Of a stretch of DNA of 64,000 nucleotides, positions 27,101-33,751 are shown piece after piece. Source of the DNA: UBA10646 sp046296295 (GTDB lineage: Bacteria; Bacteroidota; Bacteroidia; Chitinophagales; Chitinophagaceae); NCBI GenBank assembly GCA_046296295.1, contig JBKBLG010000005.1, positions 93,904 through 157,903 of the forward strand. The letters are read 5' to 3'. A program made the translations under genes and the position numbers. How positions within the stretch are numbered: position 1 is the first letter of the stretch; every line of letters starts with the position of its first letter. The notes under the pieces are model-generated. The model did no database searches and was not told the origin of the DNA. It saw only the letters and a list, made by a program, of their open reading frames with translations.

Positions 27101-28537
27101 GGTAATGGTTGGTATATTGGTAACGGTATAGATAGTGCAGGTCGTTTAAATCCTGCAATAGCGGGTATTGGTGTTAATAGTTTTAAATATTACTTCAGTA
27201 CAAATGGTGGTTGTTTAGATAGTATTAGTGCGAGTGTACGTGTATTTCCTAAACCCAACGCACAGTTTACCAGACCTGCTAACCGTTGCTTGGGCGACAG
27301 CACTTTGTTAGTCAATACAAGCACAATCAGCAGTGGTAATATTGTAGGATGGAATTGGAATTTCGGAGACAACTCAACACCGCAATCATTCAATAATGGT
27401 AATCCATTTTATCATACTTATCGCAATTTTGGAAGTTTTGTAACGCAGTTAACCGTTGTTAGTGATAGCGGTTGCGTTAGCGATGTATATCGCGATACCG
27501 CCAAAATTGATCCGTTACCTGAACCTAACTTTAGTATTCCACCATTTATTTGTATGCCTGCGGGTAAGGCAGCTTTCACCAACTTGAGTACCATTGCTAA
27601 TGGCACTACCAGCCAATTAACCTATACTTGGAATTTTGGCGATGGTGGAACAAGTAACGAAACAGATCCTACATATGTGTATAGCAACATTGGCCCATAC
27701 AATGTGCGTTTAACAGCTCGTAGTGTATTAGGCTGTGTGAAAGATACGGTGCGTGTTTTAAATACATTCTACGAACAACCAAGAGCCGGCTTTACAGTCA
27801 ATGATAGTATTTTCTGTCAGGGTAAAGAAACTATTTTCACCGATACCAGCACAGCTCCCAATAGTACCATTACCGATTGGTTCTGGAGTTTTGGCGATGG
27901 TAGTGTAAGTACAGAACGCAGCCCTCGTAAAACCTATACACAGTATGGACCCTATACAGTAACCTTAGTTACTAAAAATACCCAAGGCTGTTTAAGCGAT
28001 ACTGCAACAAAAAATATTCGCGTGAACTTACAGCCACGCGTGAATGCAGGCCCCGATTTAGTAATCGATGAAGGTCGTTCTGGGGTATTACGTGGTGTTA
28101 TTAATGATCCCGGTGTTCGTATTGTTTGGACTCCAGCTACTTACCTGAGTAGCGATACTGTAGTACGACCAACAGTTACACCACTGTTTAATACAGTATA
28201 TATTATGTATGGTTATGGCGATGGTAACTGTATGGCAAGCGATACAGTACGTGTAACTGTACTTAAGCAATTACGCATACCTAATGCCTTTAGTCCGAAT
28301 GGGGATGGTATCAACGATAAATGGGTTATCCCGTACATCGAAGATTATCCGAATTTACGTATGCAAGTATTCAACCGCTATGGTCAGCCGGTATTTACTA
28401 GCAATGGCTATGCGAAGCCTTGGGATGGTAACGGCTCTGGCGGTCAGCCATTACCTGCCGGCACCTATTATTACATCATAGAGCCTAACGGCGGTGGCTA
28501 CGATAAATTGAGTGGTTATGTGTTGATTTTGCGATGA
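24143..28537 (+). CDS. Secreted IgGFc-binding/PKD-repeat protein with type IX (type B) sorting domain
   Basis: A 1464-residue surface or secreted protein. Residues 1-22 are a signal peptide ending SFAQ. NRGREFWVAWGHNQ starts a domain like the IgGFc-binding N-terminal family (to about 440). At least six PKD-like repeats follow (WWSYGDGR, YAWNFGDPN, WNWNFGDNS, YTWNFGDGG, WFWSFGDGS), with regularly placed Cys residues. The C-terminal 85 residues (IPNAFSPNGDGINDKWVIP to the final LSGYVLILR) are a gliding-motility/CHU_C type B sorting domain exported by the type IX system. Likely an adhesin. One in-frame copy of the iterated word encodes FTVR at 26359-26371. Confidence 0.88.
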   Translation: MLHRKILVLLALLCISISSFAQNLSNRGREFWVAWGHNQLGSGATFKIYLSTTNQANVDISFVGGANIYSNYIPPNSVVEVNVPYNGGASMLSFTDGINDNKAIRITADEPIVAYTHMIGSASSGATMLLPVETWGQRYFSMNSAQDWGSGARSWVYVIANQDSTYVELTPTVQSTNTSANTPLTIMLMRGQIYNMLANSLTDDMSGTQVRSVNGPQGQACKPIAVFSGTSRTRLGSSGDFAMQQIFPAQAWGTRYLSAPASSLNSTATRNPTPYRIFVRDPSTVVRVNGAPLNISGLIRNTYYEVAGVSTITQPITIEADKPISVAQYFPSQGSTGWAGNGDPETIILSPIEQAIKSVGFMATENESMTGNFVQVIARVPNVALTGQAAANSINLRFSQRRGANPIEFQNWDVVYDHNLTGYKVFIKRFSPNLSGAENRQAFITSDSAFTGITYGLGSVESYGYNVGTLVNNLDALGNIQNTGGSNQQLTTRTCRDVPFRFTLALPYVPTQIRWLFSQVPRLSDNVDSIQNNPVPIDSFIQNNRRYYRFSVRRDYTFDTIGTITIPLKIVAPGIDNCQNTADASLQVVIERGPFANFVTSYTGCRLDTAFFNSNVNANGFNIERYKWFYPNGSVDSLGNTSFFRFDAPGTYPVRLRAIADNGCYGDTTINVVTAPNPYAAFAVAPDSICIGSNFTFTDSASFAGTVPVSRFWWSYGDGRVDSFTTRGPRQVRYDTAGLFTVRYVNSASRCNSDTATRTIRVWQKPDAWFGFTTGCLQDSTVRFFDSTRVTDGQTFSYAWNFGDPNPSPTRPNTSTVQNPSHIYVGFQVNDVQLIVTTNNGCRDTVVRQYQVQGFSSPITFTVANENRLCSNLAVNITNTSNIAQDSIYRIDQYWDVATQPTVFVTDNTPTQGEVYTHTYATFTTPATLNKIIKWVVYSRGGCISEKFDTITLHALPVLSIGFIPGRCVNGGISSIDSARVTNGVTGNGWYIGNGIDSAGRLNPAIAGIGVNSFKYYFSTNGGCLDSISASVRVFPKPNAQFTRPANRCLGDSTLLVNTSTISSGNIVGWNWNFGDNSTPQSFNNGNPFYHTYRNFGSFVTQLTVVSDSGCVSDVYRDTAKIDPLPEPNFSIPPFICMPAGKAAFTNLSTIANGTTSQLTYTWNFGDGGTSNETDPTYVYSNIGPYNVRLTARSVLGCVKDTVRVLNTFYEQPRAGFTVNDSIFCQGKETIFTDTSTAPNSTITDWFWSFGDGSVSTERSPRKTYTQYGPYTVTLVTKNTQGCLSDTATKNIRVNLQPRVNAGPDLVIDEGRSGVLRGVINDPGVRIVWTPATYLSSDTVVRPTVTPLFNTVYIMYGYGDGNCMASDTVRVTVLKQLRIPNAFSPNGDGINDKWVIPYIEDYPNLRMQVFNRYGQPVFTSNGYAKPWDGNGSGGQPLPAGTYYYIIEPNGGGYDKLSGYVLILR

Positions 28538-28538
28538 T

Positions 28539-28551
28539 ATTTGCCGTAAGG
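28539..28551 (-). repeat. Iterated word after the PKD protein gene
   Basis: ATTTGCCGTAAGG begins two bases after the stop codon and is followed 20 bases later by a long perfect palindrome. Confidence 0.75.
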
Positions 28552-28571
28552 CGAATTATTTTGATAGGTTT

Positions 28572-28604
28572 GATATGGGGGCGGCCGCAGGCCGCCCCCA
28601 TATC
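28572..28604. terminator. Long perfect palindrome with C(GCA)G triloop
   Basis: Arms of 15 bp (28572-28586, 28590-28604) flank GCA (28587-28589); the core is CGGCCGCAGGCCG. The 3' side continues TGTTTT, a weak T-run. It lies between the PKD gene and gldB and probably ends the upstream transcript. Confidence 0.7.
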
Positions 28605-28655
28605 TGTTTTACAGCTTTTACAATCTCTTTTCAATCGAACTGCTACTTTCGTTGC

Positions 28656-29663
28656 ATGAAACAATTGTTAATCGCATGCTTGGCAAGCCTGTGTTTTGCC
28701 TGTAACACTACGCCGCCTCCGCCCGATGTATCGCATATTAACCTTACGGTAAATGTCAAGCGTTTCGATAGTGCTTTTTTCAACACCGATAGCACCCATT
28801 TCGTGGCACAAATAGCAAGCTTACAAGCCAGCTACCCACACTTTGTGAACGATTATTACAATAATATTTTAGCGTTGCCACCTGTGGCCGATACAGCGAA
28901 TAAAATGGCACTAAGGTTTCGGCAGCTATACACTCCTGTATACAAAGCAGCACAAGAAGTATGGCCACAAGTGGTACCTGAAATTGCACGCTTGCAACTA
29001 GCCTTTAAGTATGCCAAGTACTATTTCCCAAACTATCAACCCCCGGCTAATATTATCACTTTTGTTGGGCCACTAGAAGGGTTTAGTACTGTTATCACCA
29101 GCGATGGCTTGGCAATTGGGTTACAAGCCTATTTGGGATCACAGTTTGCCGGGTATCAAACAGATTTTTTGAATGAAATTTATCCGGCGTATATCCGCCG
29201 TCGTTTTGAACCAAGCTATATTGCCATTAATGGTGTTAAGGCTTTGTTAGACGATATTGCACCCTATAACCCTGCCGGAAAATCGTTGGTGGTACAAATG
29301 ATAGAACAAGGTAAGCGTTTGTACATAGCACAACAATTGTTGCCCTCTATCAGCGATACCTTGTTAACAGGCTATACCAGTGCTCAAATGGAGGGCTGCT
29401 ATGCCAATGAAGCTATGATTTGGAATACCTTACTACAAACCAACTTGTTGTATGAAAAAGATCCGGAATTGCTACGCGAGTTTGTAACTGATGGACCTAA
29501 AACTACCATACTCGGCGAAGCGAGTCCGGGCAATATTGCACAATTCTGTGGTTGGCAAATTGTAAAAAAATGGATGCAGGCTAATGAAAAAACAACCTTG
29601 GCACAGTTGTTACAAAAAGATGCATTGGCCTTATTTCAAGAAGCAAAATACAAGCCACGTTAA
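28656..29663 (+). CDS. gldB: Gliding motility lipoprotein GldB
   Basis: From ATG 28656 the protein has 335 residues, with a lipoprotein signal KQLLIACLASLCFAC (lipidated Cys about residue 15). VSHINLTVNVKRFDSAFFNTD and LQASYPHFVNDYYNNIL match the GldB family, as do EGFSTVITSDGLAIGLQAYLGS (a predicted metalloprotease-like His/Asp region is reduced here) and EASPGNIAQFCGWQIVKKWM near the end. GldB is needed for gliding in Flavobacteria and often travels with T9SS functions, consistent with the sorting-domain protein upstream. LTVN at 28742-28755 is encoded by a copy of the iterated word. The end overlaps apaG by 4 bases. Confidence 0.87.
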   Translation: MKQLLIACLASLCFACNTTPPPPDVSHINLTVNVKRFDSAFFNTDSTHFVAQIASLQASYPHFVNDYYNNILALPPVADTANKMALRFRQLYTPVYKAAQEVWPQVVPEIARLQLAFKYAKYYFPNYQPPANIITFVGPLEGFSTVITSDGLAIGLQAYLGSQFAGYQTDFLNEIYPAYIRRRFEPSYIAINGVKALLDDIAPYNPAGKSLVVQMIEQGKRLYIAQQLLPSISDTLLTGYTSAQMEGCYANEAMIWNTLLQTNLLYEKDPELLREFVTDGPKTTILGEASPGNIAQFCGWQIVKKWMQANEKTTLAQLLQKDALALFQEAKYKPR

Positions 29664-30046
29664 TTCCAGCGGGCAGGCATCACCAAATCAAAAGCAGGAA
29701 TGGCAACCGTAAAATCGTGGTGATTATGGAGGTTTTTCATGGTATAAGTGCCATGCATTCTGCCAATTTCGGTGGTAAGGTTACAAGCACTCATGTATTG
29801 AAACTGTTCGCCCGGCGCTAAAACAGGTTGTACACCCACCACACCCTCGCCTTCTACTTCGCGGTATTCGCCAAGACTATCGAAAATATGCCAGTGCCGA
29901 CTTAGTAGTTGTACAGAAAATGGGTTTTGATTATCAATGGTTACCTGATAGGCGAAAATAAACTCACCTTGCAGCGGGTTGCTGATATCTTTTTGATAAA
30001 ATGTTTTAACCGTTATTTGAATACCACTTGTGGTAGCTTGCACCAT
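29660..30046 (-). CDS. apaG: ApaG family protein
   Basis: A 128-residue single-domain fibronectin-III-like protein. ISVxxxF-type opening GIQITVKTFYQKD, FAYQVTIDNQNPFSVQLLSRHWHIFDSLG and VEGEGVVGVQPVLAPGEQFQYMSACNL match the ApaG family throughout, with MHGTYTM near the end. Named for its link to cobalt resistance and diadenosine tetraphosphate levels in enterobacteria; its exact role is unclear. Convergent with gldB, overlapping its last 4 bases. Confidence 0.93.
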   Translation of the reverse strand: MVQATTSGIQITVKTFYQKDISNPLQGEFIFAYQVTIDNQNPFSVQLLSRHWHIFDSLGEYREVEGEGVVGVQPVLAPGEQFQYMSACNLTTEIGRMHGTYTMKNLHNHHDFTVAIPAFDLVMPARWN

Positions 30047-30163
30047 AACTTACCTTTTCTTAAATTAAAGATAGCAGCTAACCCGATTGTATGGAACACA
30101 TAAAGCTACATACTTAAAAAATAATACGAGCATAAACCTTAAAACCAAGCGTATGACAAGTTG

Positions 30164-30171
30164 TACCTTTG
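30164..30171 (+). promoter_or_regulatory. -7 box of the mutL promoter
   Basis: TACCTTTG matches the Bacteroidota -7 consensus TAnnTTTG and lies 28 bases upstream of the mutL start. A matching -33 box at the ideal spacing is not seen. Confidence 0.5.
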
Positions 30172-30199
30172 CTGTTTAGTTTTAAGAAGGAGCAACGAA

Positions 30200-32041
30200 G
30201 TGACAGACATCATCCAAGTTTTACCAGATAATATCGCCAATCAAATAGCAGCAGGCGAAGTAATAAGCAGGCCTGCTAGTGCTGTTAAAGAACTTTTAGA
30301 AAATGCTGTTGATGCCGGTGCTACACATATTCAACTAATTGTAGCCGATGCCGGCAAAAGTTTGATTCAAGTGATTGATAATGGCAAGGGTATGAGTGCT
30401 ACTGATGCTCGCCTTTGCTTTGAGCGCCATGCTACTAGTAAAATCAACAAAATCGATGATCTCTTTCATATTAAAACTATGGGCTTTAGAGGCGAGGCAT
30501 TGGCAAGTATTGCCGCAGTAGCCCAAGTAGTGTTAAAAACAAAAAGAGCTGGCGATGAGTTGGGTACCTGCATTGAAATTGAAAATAGTGTTGTGAAACT
30601 GCAAGAACCTGTTGCCATGGAGCCGGGCACCAGCATTGCCATGAAAAATTTATTCTTCAGTGTACCTGCACGGCGCAATTTTTTGAAAAGTAATGCCAGC
30701 GAAATGCGTCATATCATCGACGAGTTCATTCGGGTGGCTATGGCTTTTCCGGCTATCTTTTTTTCGCTTACCCATAATGGGCAACAAGTTTTTTATTTAG
30801 AATCGGGTAGCCTTAAGCAGCGTATCGCCCAGTTATTAGGTAATCAATACAATGCTAAGTTGGTGGCTGTGAATGAGCGTACCGATTACATGAATATCAC
30901 AGGGTTTGTGGGTAAGCCCGAAACAGCGAAAAAAACACGTGGCGACCAGTATTTTTTTGTCAACAATCGTTTTATAAAGAGTGCTTACCTTAACCATGCA
31001 GTTGTAACCGCCTTTGATTCGCTATTGCCAAAAGATAGCTTCCCCACGTATGTTTTGTTTATTGAAGTAGACCCTGCCGTGGTAGATGTGAATGTACACC
31101 CAACTAAACAAGAAATTAAGTTTGAAGACGAAAAACTCGTTTATGCTTTTGTACAGGCAGCAGTGAAGCATGCTTTAGCTCAGTTTAGCATAGCACCTTC
31201 TTTAGACTTTTCGTTGAATGCCGATATTCAGCAGCTTGATGCCGTGGCGAAGCCATTTACCGCAAGGGACCAACAAATAACAAGTGGCGGCCGCTTGTAT
31301 CAATCGTTCACACAAGCACATCAGGCACATAAAATAGATGGTACTGCCAAGGCCGAGCTTAAAAATTGGTCTAGCTTTTTCACCCCACCAACTACCGAGG
31401 TGCTAACCACTAACAACACAGCATTAGCAAATTTTGAATTTGAAACGCCACAGCAACTACCCTTTGAAGTTGTGCCCAATACCACCTACCTGCAAGTTCG
31501 CAACACCTATATTGTAGTGCCGGTGAAAGAAGGGTTGGCAATAGTGCATCAACAGTTGGCACATGAACGGATATTGTACGAAAAATATAGTACAGCCATT
31601 CACGAAAAAGCATTGGCTACGCAGCGCAGTTTGTTTCCAGAAACACTACATGTGAATGCACAAGATGCGAACTTGCTAACAGAGCTTTTGCCAGAGTTGC
31701 ATAAAATTGGTTATATGATTGAGCCTTTTGGGCATCAGGCATTTGTAATTCAGGGGATACCAGCCGATGTGCAAAGTGGTAACGAGCGGCATGCTATTGA
31801 GTTACTTTTAGAGCAGTTTAAGCATTTTAGTAGCGATGTTAAGTTTAGCAAGCGTGAAAAACTGATTCGATGTATGGCACGCCAGCAGGCTATTAAAGCC
31901 GATCAAACGCTTTCGCATCAAGAGATGGAGCAATTAATTCTGGAGTTGCTTCACTGTAAGGTGCCCAATGTTACTCCTACTGGTGCACCTACATTTACCA
32001 TTTTTAATGAAGCTTATTTAGACCGTTTGTTTGGACGTTAG
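30200..32041 (+). CDS. mutL: DNA mismatch repair protein MutL
   Basis: GTG 30200, preceded by AAGAAGGAG, gives 613 residues and the standard N-terminus TDIIQVLPDNIANQIAAGEV. The GHKL ATPase motifs are clear (ELLENAVDAGATHIQL, VIDNGKGM, TMGFRGEALASIAAV). The C-terminal dimerisation domain is present, but where nicking MutL proteins have DQHAxxExxxxE this one reads HQQLAHERILYE, and the later CPHGRP-type motif reads TPTGAP, so endonuclease activity looks doubtful. It carries one degenerate copy of the iterated word (31254-31267). Followed by an inverted pair of the exact word. Confidence 0.96.
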   Translation: MTDIIQVLPDNIANQIAAGEVISRPASAVKELLENAVDAGATHIQLIVADAGKSLIQVIDNGKGMSATDARLCFERHATSKINKIDDLFHIKTMGFRGEALASIAAVAQVVLKTKRAGDELGTCIEIENSVVKLQEPVAMEPGTSIAMKNLFFSVPARRNFLKSNASEMRHIIDEFIRVAMAFPAIFFSLTHNGQQVFYLESGSLKQRIAQLLGNQYNAKLVAVNERTDYMNITGFVGKPETAKKTRGDQYFFVNNRFIKSAYLNHAVVTAFDSLLPKDSFPTYVLFIEVDPAVVDVNVHPTKQEIKFEDEKLVYAFVQAAVKHALAQFSIAPSLDFSLNADIQQLDAVAKPFTARDQQITSGGRLYQSFTQAHQAHKIDGTAKAELKNWSSFFTPPTTEVLTTNNTALANFEFETPQQLPFEVVPNTTYLQVRNTYIVVPVKEGLAIVHQQLAHERILYEKYSTAIHEKALATQRSLFPETLHVNAQDANLLTELLPELHKIGYMIEPFGHQAFVIQGIPADVQSGNERHAIELLLEQFKHFSSDVKFSKREKLIRCMARQQAIKADQTLSHQEMEQLILELLHCKVPNVTPTGAPTFTIFNEAYLDRLFGR

Positions 32042-32053
32042 TGGTTGTTGGTA

Positions 32054-32104
32054 TTACCTTACGGTAAATGTTAATACAATGTGGTATCATTTACCGTAAG
32101 GTAA
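32054..32104. repeat. Perfect inverted pair of the iterated word downstream of mutL
   Basis: TTACCTTACGGTAAATG (32054-32070) and CATTTACCGTAAGGTAA (32088-32104) are exact reverse complements, 17 bp each with a 17-base spacer, starting 13 bases after the mutL stop. It can form a hairpin. The arrangement is like paired uptake sequences acting as terminators in Neisseria or Haemophilus, though the word here is different. Confidence 0.85.
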
Positions 32105-32114
32105 GCATTTGATA

Positions 32115-32161
32115 TGTACAAGTTAATGGGCTCGCCGCAGGCGAGCCCATTAACTTGTACA
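32115..32161. terminator. 22-bp-arm perfect palindrome with C(GCA)G triloop, between convergent mutL and purH
   Basis: Arms 32115-32136 and 32140-32161 pair perfectly around GCA (32137-32139); the core is TCGCCGCAGGCGA. It lies in the convergent gap, 28 bases beyond the purH stop, so it could serve both genes. There is no T-run on either strand. This is the longest palindrome in the window. Confidence 0.75.
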
Positions 32162-32188
32162 GAGTACAGACACTATCATTATACTTTG

Positions 32189-33718
32189 TTAATGCCTGAA
32201 ATGGCGTGTGCCTGTAAGCACCATCGCTAATTGATGTGTTACTGTATAATCAATACTATCCTTATCGCGAATGCTGCCGCCTGGTTGTATAAATGCTTGT
32301 ATGCCTGCTGTATGAGCCATTTGCACACAATCGTTGAATGGGAAAAATGCATCGCTTGCAAGAACAGCACCATTCAAATCAAATTTGAATTGAGCCGCTT
32401 TTTCTAAAGCATGGCGCAGTGCATCTATACGGCTTGTTTGTCCGCACCCCTTACCAATCAATTGCATATCTTTTACTAAAGCAATGGCATTACTTTTTAA
32501 ATGCTTACATACAATATTAGCAAAGGTTAAATCCATTTTTTCTGCATCGGTACAGGTACGGCCGCCCACTTCTTTCCATTCAGCGTAATTACCTTCGTCG
32601 CTAGATTGTACTAATACCCCATTCAGCAAGCTTTTGTATTGCTCGTTAGGCAGTTGTACACGATTCACATCCATTTGAAGTAGAATACGGTTTTTCTTGC
32701 TTTTTAAAATGCTTAGAGCATCATCATCGTAACGGGGTGCAATTAGTACTTCGAAGAAAATTTCATTAATAGCATTAGCAGTTGCAAGATCTATGGTGGC
32801 ATTGGCTATTAGTACACCGCCAAAAGCACTTTCGGGGTCGCCGGCGAGGGCTGCATGCCATGCTTCGCTAATGGTGGCACGTGCAGCAATACCGCATACA
32901 TTCGTGTGCTTAATAATGGCAAATACAGGCAGTGGCATACCCTCGTTAAACTCGCTGATGAGTTGTACTGCGGCATCTACATCTACCAAGTTGTTATAGC
33001 TGAGTTCTTTACCATTTAGTTGTGTAAAGAGTTGTTGTAGGTTGCCATAAAAAGTAGCTTGTTGGTGTGGGTTTTCGCCGTAGCGCAAAGGAGTGGGAAA
33101 GCCGATACTTTCTACAAATTGTGCAGCCGGATATTCGCTGAAATACTTACTAATAGCAACATCGTAATGTGCTACAACATCGAATGCTTTGGCTGCTAAG
33201 GCTCGGCGTTGTTCAAGTGTTGTAAAGCCTTTTTGTGTTTGTAGCAAATATAAAAGCGCAGCATAATGTTGTTTGTGGGCTACAACGGCTACATGTGCAT
33301 AGTTTTTGGCTGCAGCACGTATCATACTTGGTCCACCAATATCAATTTTTTCAATGATGGCGGCTTCGTCGGTTGTAGTAGCAACCGTTTCTTCGAAGGG
33401 ATACAAATCAACAATTACTAAATCTACAGTTGGTATCTGGTATTGCTGCATTTCTGCCATATGCTGTTCATCGGTTCGCTTGCCTAGTATGCCTCCGAAA
33501 ACTGTGGGATGCAATGTTTTAACACGTCCGCCTAAAATGCTCGGATAGCCTGTAAGGCTTTCAACAGCTACACACGGAATACCTAAATCTTCAATGAATT
33601 TTTGGGTGCCTCCGCTAGTATAAATGGTTACGTTTAAATCGTGTAAAGCTTTAACAATGGGTTCTAAACCATCTTTATAAAATACTGAAATGAGGGCACT
33701 TTTAATTGTATGTTCCAT
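32189..33718 (-). CDS. purH: Bifunctional AICAR formyltransferase/IMP cyclohydrolase
   Basis: From ATG 33718 the protein has 509 residues; the frame opens five codons earlier. The N-terminal IMP cyclohydrolase (MGS-like) domain has IKSALISVFYKDGLEPIV, YTSGGTQKFIEDLG and GGRVKTLHPTVFGGIL; the formyltransferase part has RYGENPHQQATFYG, IIKHTNVCGIA and the catalytic KH pair, and it ends IQPGGSIRDKDSIDY...TGTRHFRH. It performs the last two steps of IMP synthesis. It lies 33 bases downstream of comEC on the same strand. Confidence 0.97.
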   Translation of the reverse strand: MEHTIKSALISVFYKDGLEPIVKALHDLNVTIYTSGGTQKFIEDLGIPCVAVESLTGYPSILGGRVKTLHPTVFGGILGKRTDEQHMAEMQQYQIPTVDLVIVDLYPFEETVATTTDEAAIIEKIDIGGPSMIRAAAKNYAHVAVVAHKQHYAALLYLLQTQKGFTTLEQRRALAAKAFDVVAHYDVAISKYFSEYPAAQFVESIGFPTPLRYGENPHQQATFYGNLQQLFTQLNGKELSYNNLVDVDAAVQLISEFNEGMPLPVFAIIKHTNVCGIAARATISEAWHAALAGDPESAFGGVLIANATIDLATANAINEIFFEVLIAPRYDDDALSILKSKKNRILLQMDVNRVQLPNEQYKSLLNGVLVQSSDEGNYAEWKEVGGRTCTDAEKMDLTFANIVCKHLKSNAIALVKDMQLIGKGCGQTSRIDALRHALEKAAQFKFDLNGAVLASDAFFPFNDCVQMAHTAGIQAFIQPGGSIRDKDSIDYTVTHQLAMVLTGTRHFRH

Positions 33719-33751
33719 AATAAATATTTGCAACGTGTAATGGTGGTAATG

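Noticed and set aside
28572..28604. Attachment site or IS end
   Set aside because: The palindrome stands alone with no integrase, target duplication or matching partner; the fold, not the sequence, recurs elsewhere.
32054..32161. CRISPR-like array suggested by repeated words and palindromes
   Set aside because: Only two word copies and one unrelated palindrome, with no regular spacers or cas genes.
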